From an uncultured Gemmatimonadota bacterium (GTDB lineage Bacteria; Gemmatimonadota; Gemmatimonadetes; Gemmatimonadales; GWC2-71-9): DNA of 14,383 bases. The position numbers and the translations under genes are program-made. How positions within the stretch are numbered: position 1 is the first letter of the stretch; each line of letters opens with the position of its first letter. Shown here in pieces: positions 14,310-14,383 of the stretch. Where the stretch lies: the NCBI GenBank assembly GCA_946480845.1, contig CAMLLJ010000045.1, forward strand, positions 1 to 14,383, written 5' to 3'. Below the pieces are notes generated by a model. It searched no databases. It was given only the letters and a program-made list of their open reading frames with translations, and was not told the origin of the DNA.

Positions 14310-14383
14310 GGTCATCCCGAGCCGAAGTGGTCATCCCGAGCCGAAGTGGTCATCCCGAGCCGAAGTGGTCATCCCGAGCCGAA
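14310..14383. repeat. 19-bp tandem array made from one arm of the dispersed repeat
   Basis: The unit GGTCATCCCGAGCCGAAGT occurs at 14310, 14329 and 14348, and a fourth copy from 14367 is cut at 17 bases by the window end. The copies are identical. The first 17 bases equal the outer part of the arms of the elements at 10742 and 11134, so the array has grown from the same family. It begins six bases after the kinase stop codon. No unique spacers separate the units, so it is not a CRISPR array. Confidence 0.92.

Noticed and set aside
10744..14334. A 1196-codon open frame on the minus strand across the kinase gene
   Set aside because: It is antisense to a kinase with all catalytic motifs, and its product is Arg/His/Gly/Pro-rich with no domain. 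Long antisense frames are usual in ~70% GC DNA.
14310..14383. CRISPR-like array
   Set aside because: The 19-bp units abut directly with no spacers, and no cas genes are present.

Overview
The window looks like chromosomal DNA from a high-GC, soil-type bacterium. The best guess is Gemmatimonadota or a relative. Three things suggest this: a Ser/Thr kinase fused to membrane, TolB-like and TPR regions; GTG starts with 4-bp overlaps; and dispersed intergenic repeats built on GGTCATCCCGAGCGAAG, which recur in such genomes. The taxonomic guess is inference only. I see no rRNA, tRNA, CRISPR array, transposase or phage gene.

Left part (1-7388, all on the minus strand, transcribed right to left): a compact five-gene cell-envelope operon. 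In order of transcription it holds a GT-C (PMT/GT39-like) membrane glycosyltransferase (5811-7388), a second one (4193-5821), a 49-residue membrane protein that most gene callers would miss (4077-4226), a two-part SAM methyltransferase (2656-4080), and a membrane-anchored alkaline-phosphatase-superfamily ('sulfatase-like') enzyme (1127-2659). Every junction overlaps (11 bp, 34 bp, 4 bp, 4 bp), so translation is probably coupled. The likely role is building or decorating a polyprenol-linked or surface glycan; the substrate is unknown.

Directly downstream is a wreck. The first ~80 codons of a third glycosyltransferase (869-1114) run straight into the last ~235 codons of a second sulfatase-like gene (157-861), in a different frame. 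This is what remains if a second copy of the glycosyltransferase-to-sulfatase module lost its middle. The wreck has visibly lower GC than the intact operon. The first 88 bases hold the start of a small zinc-ribbon protein running off the window.

Middle (7389-8618): a purine/pyrimidine-skewed low-complexity stretch upstream of the operon, a strong hairpin terminator, and a lipoprotein with two DUF4397-like halves on the minus strand. A 215-bp divergent intergenic region follows.

Right part (8619-14383): oligopeptidase B (plus strand), whose last ~19 codons are read from a repeat element; an orphan Flp-type pilin gene (minus strand) bracketed by two ~87-bp inverted-arm repeat elements; a 1007-residue receptor-like Ser/Thr kinase (plus strand); and a 19-bp tandem array made from one arm of the same repeat family, still running at the window end.
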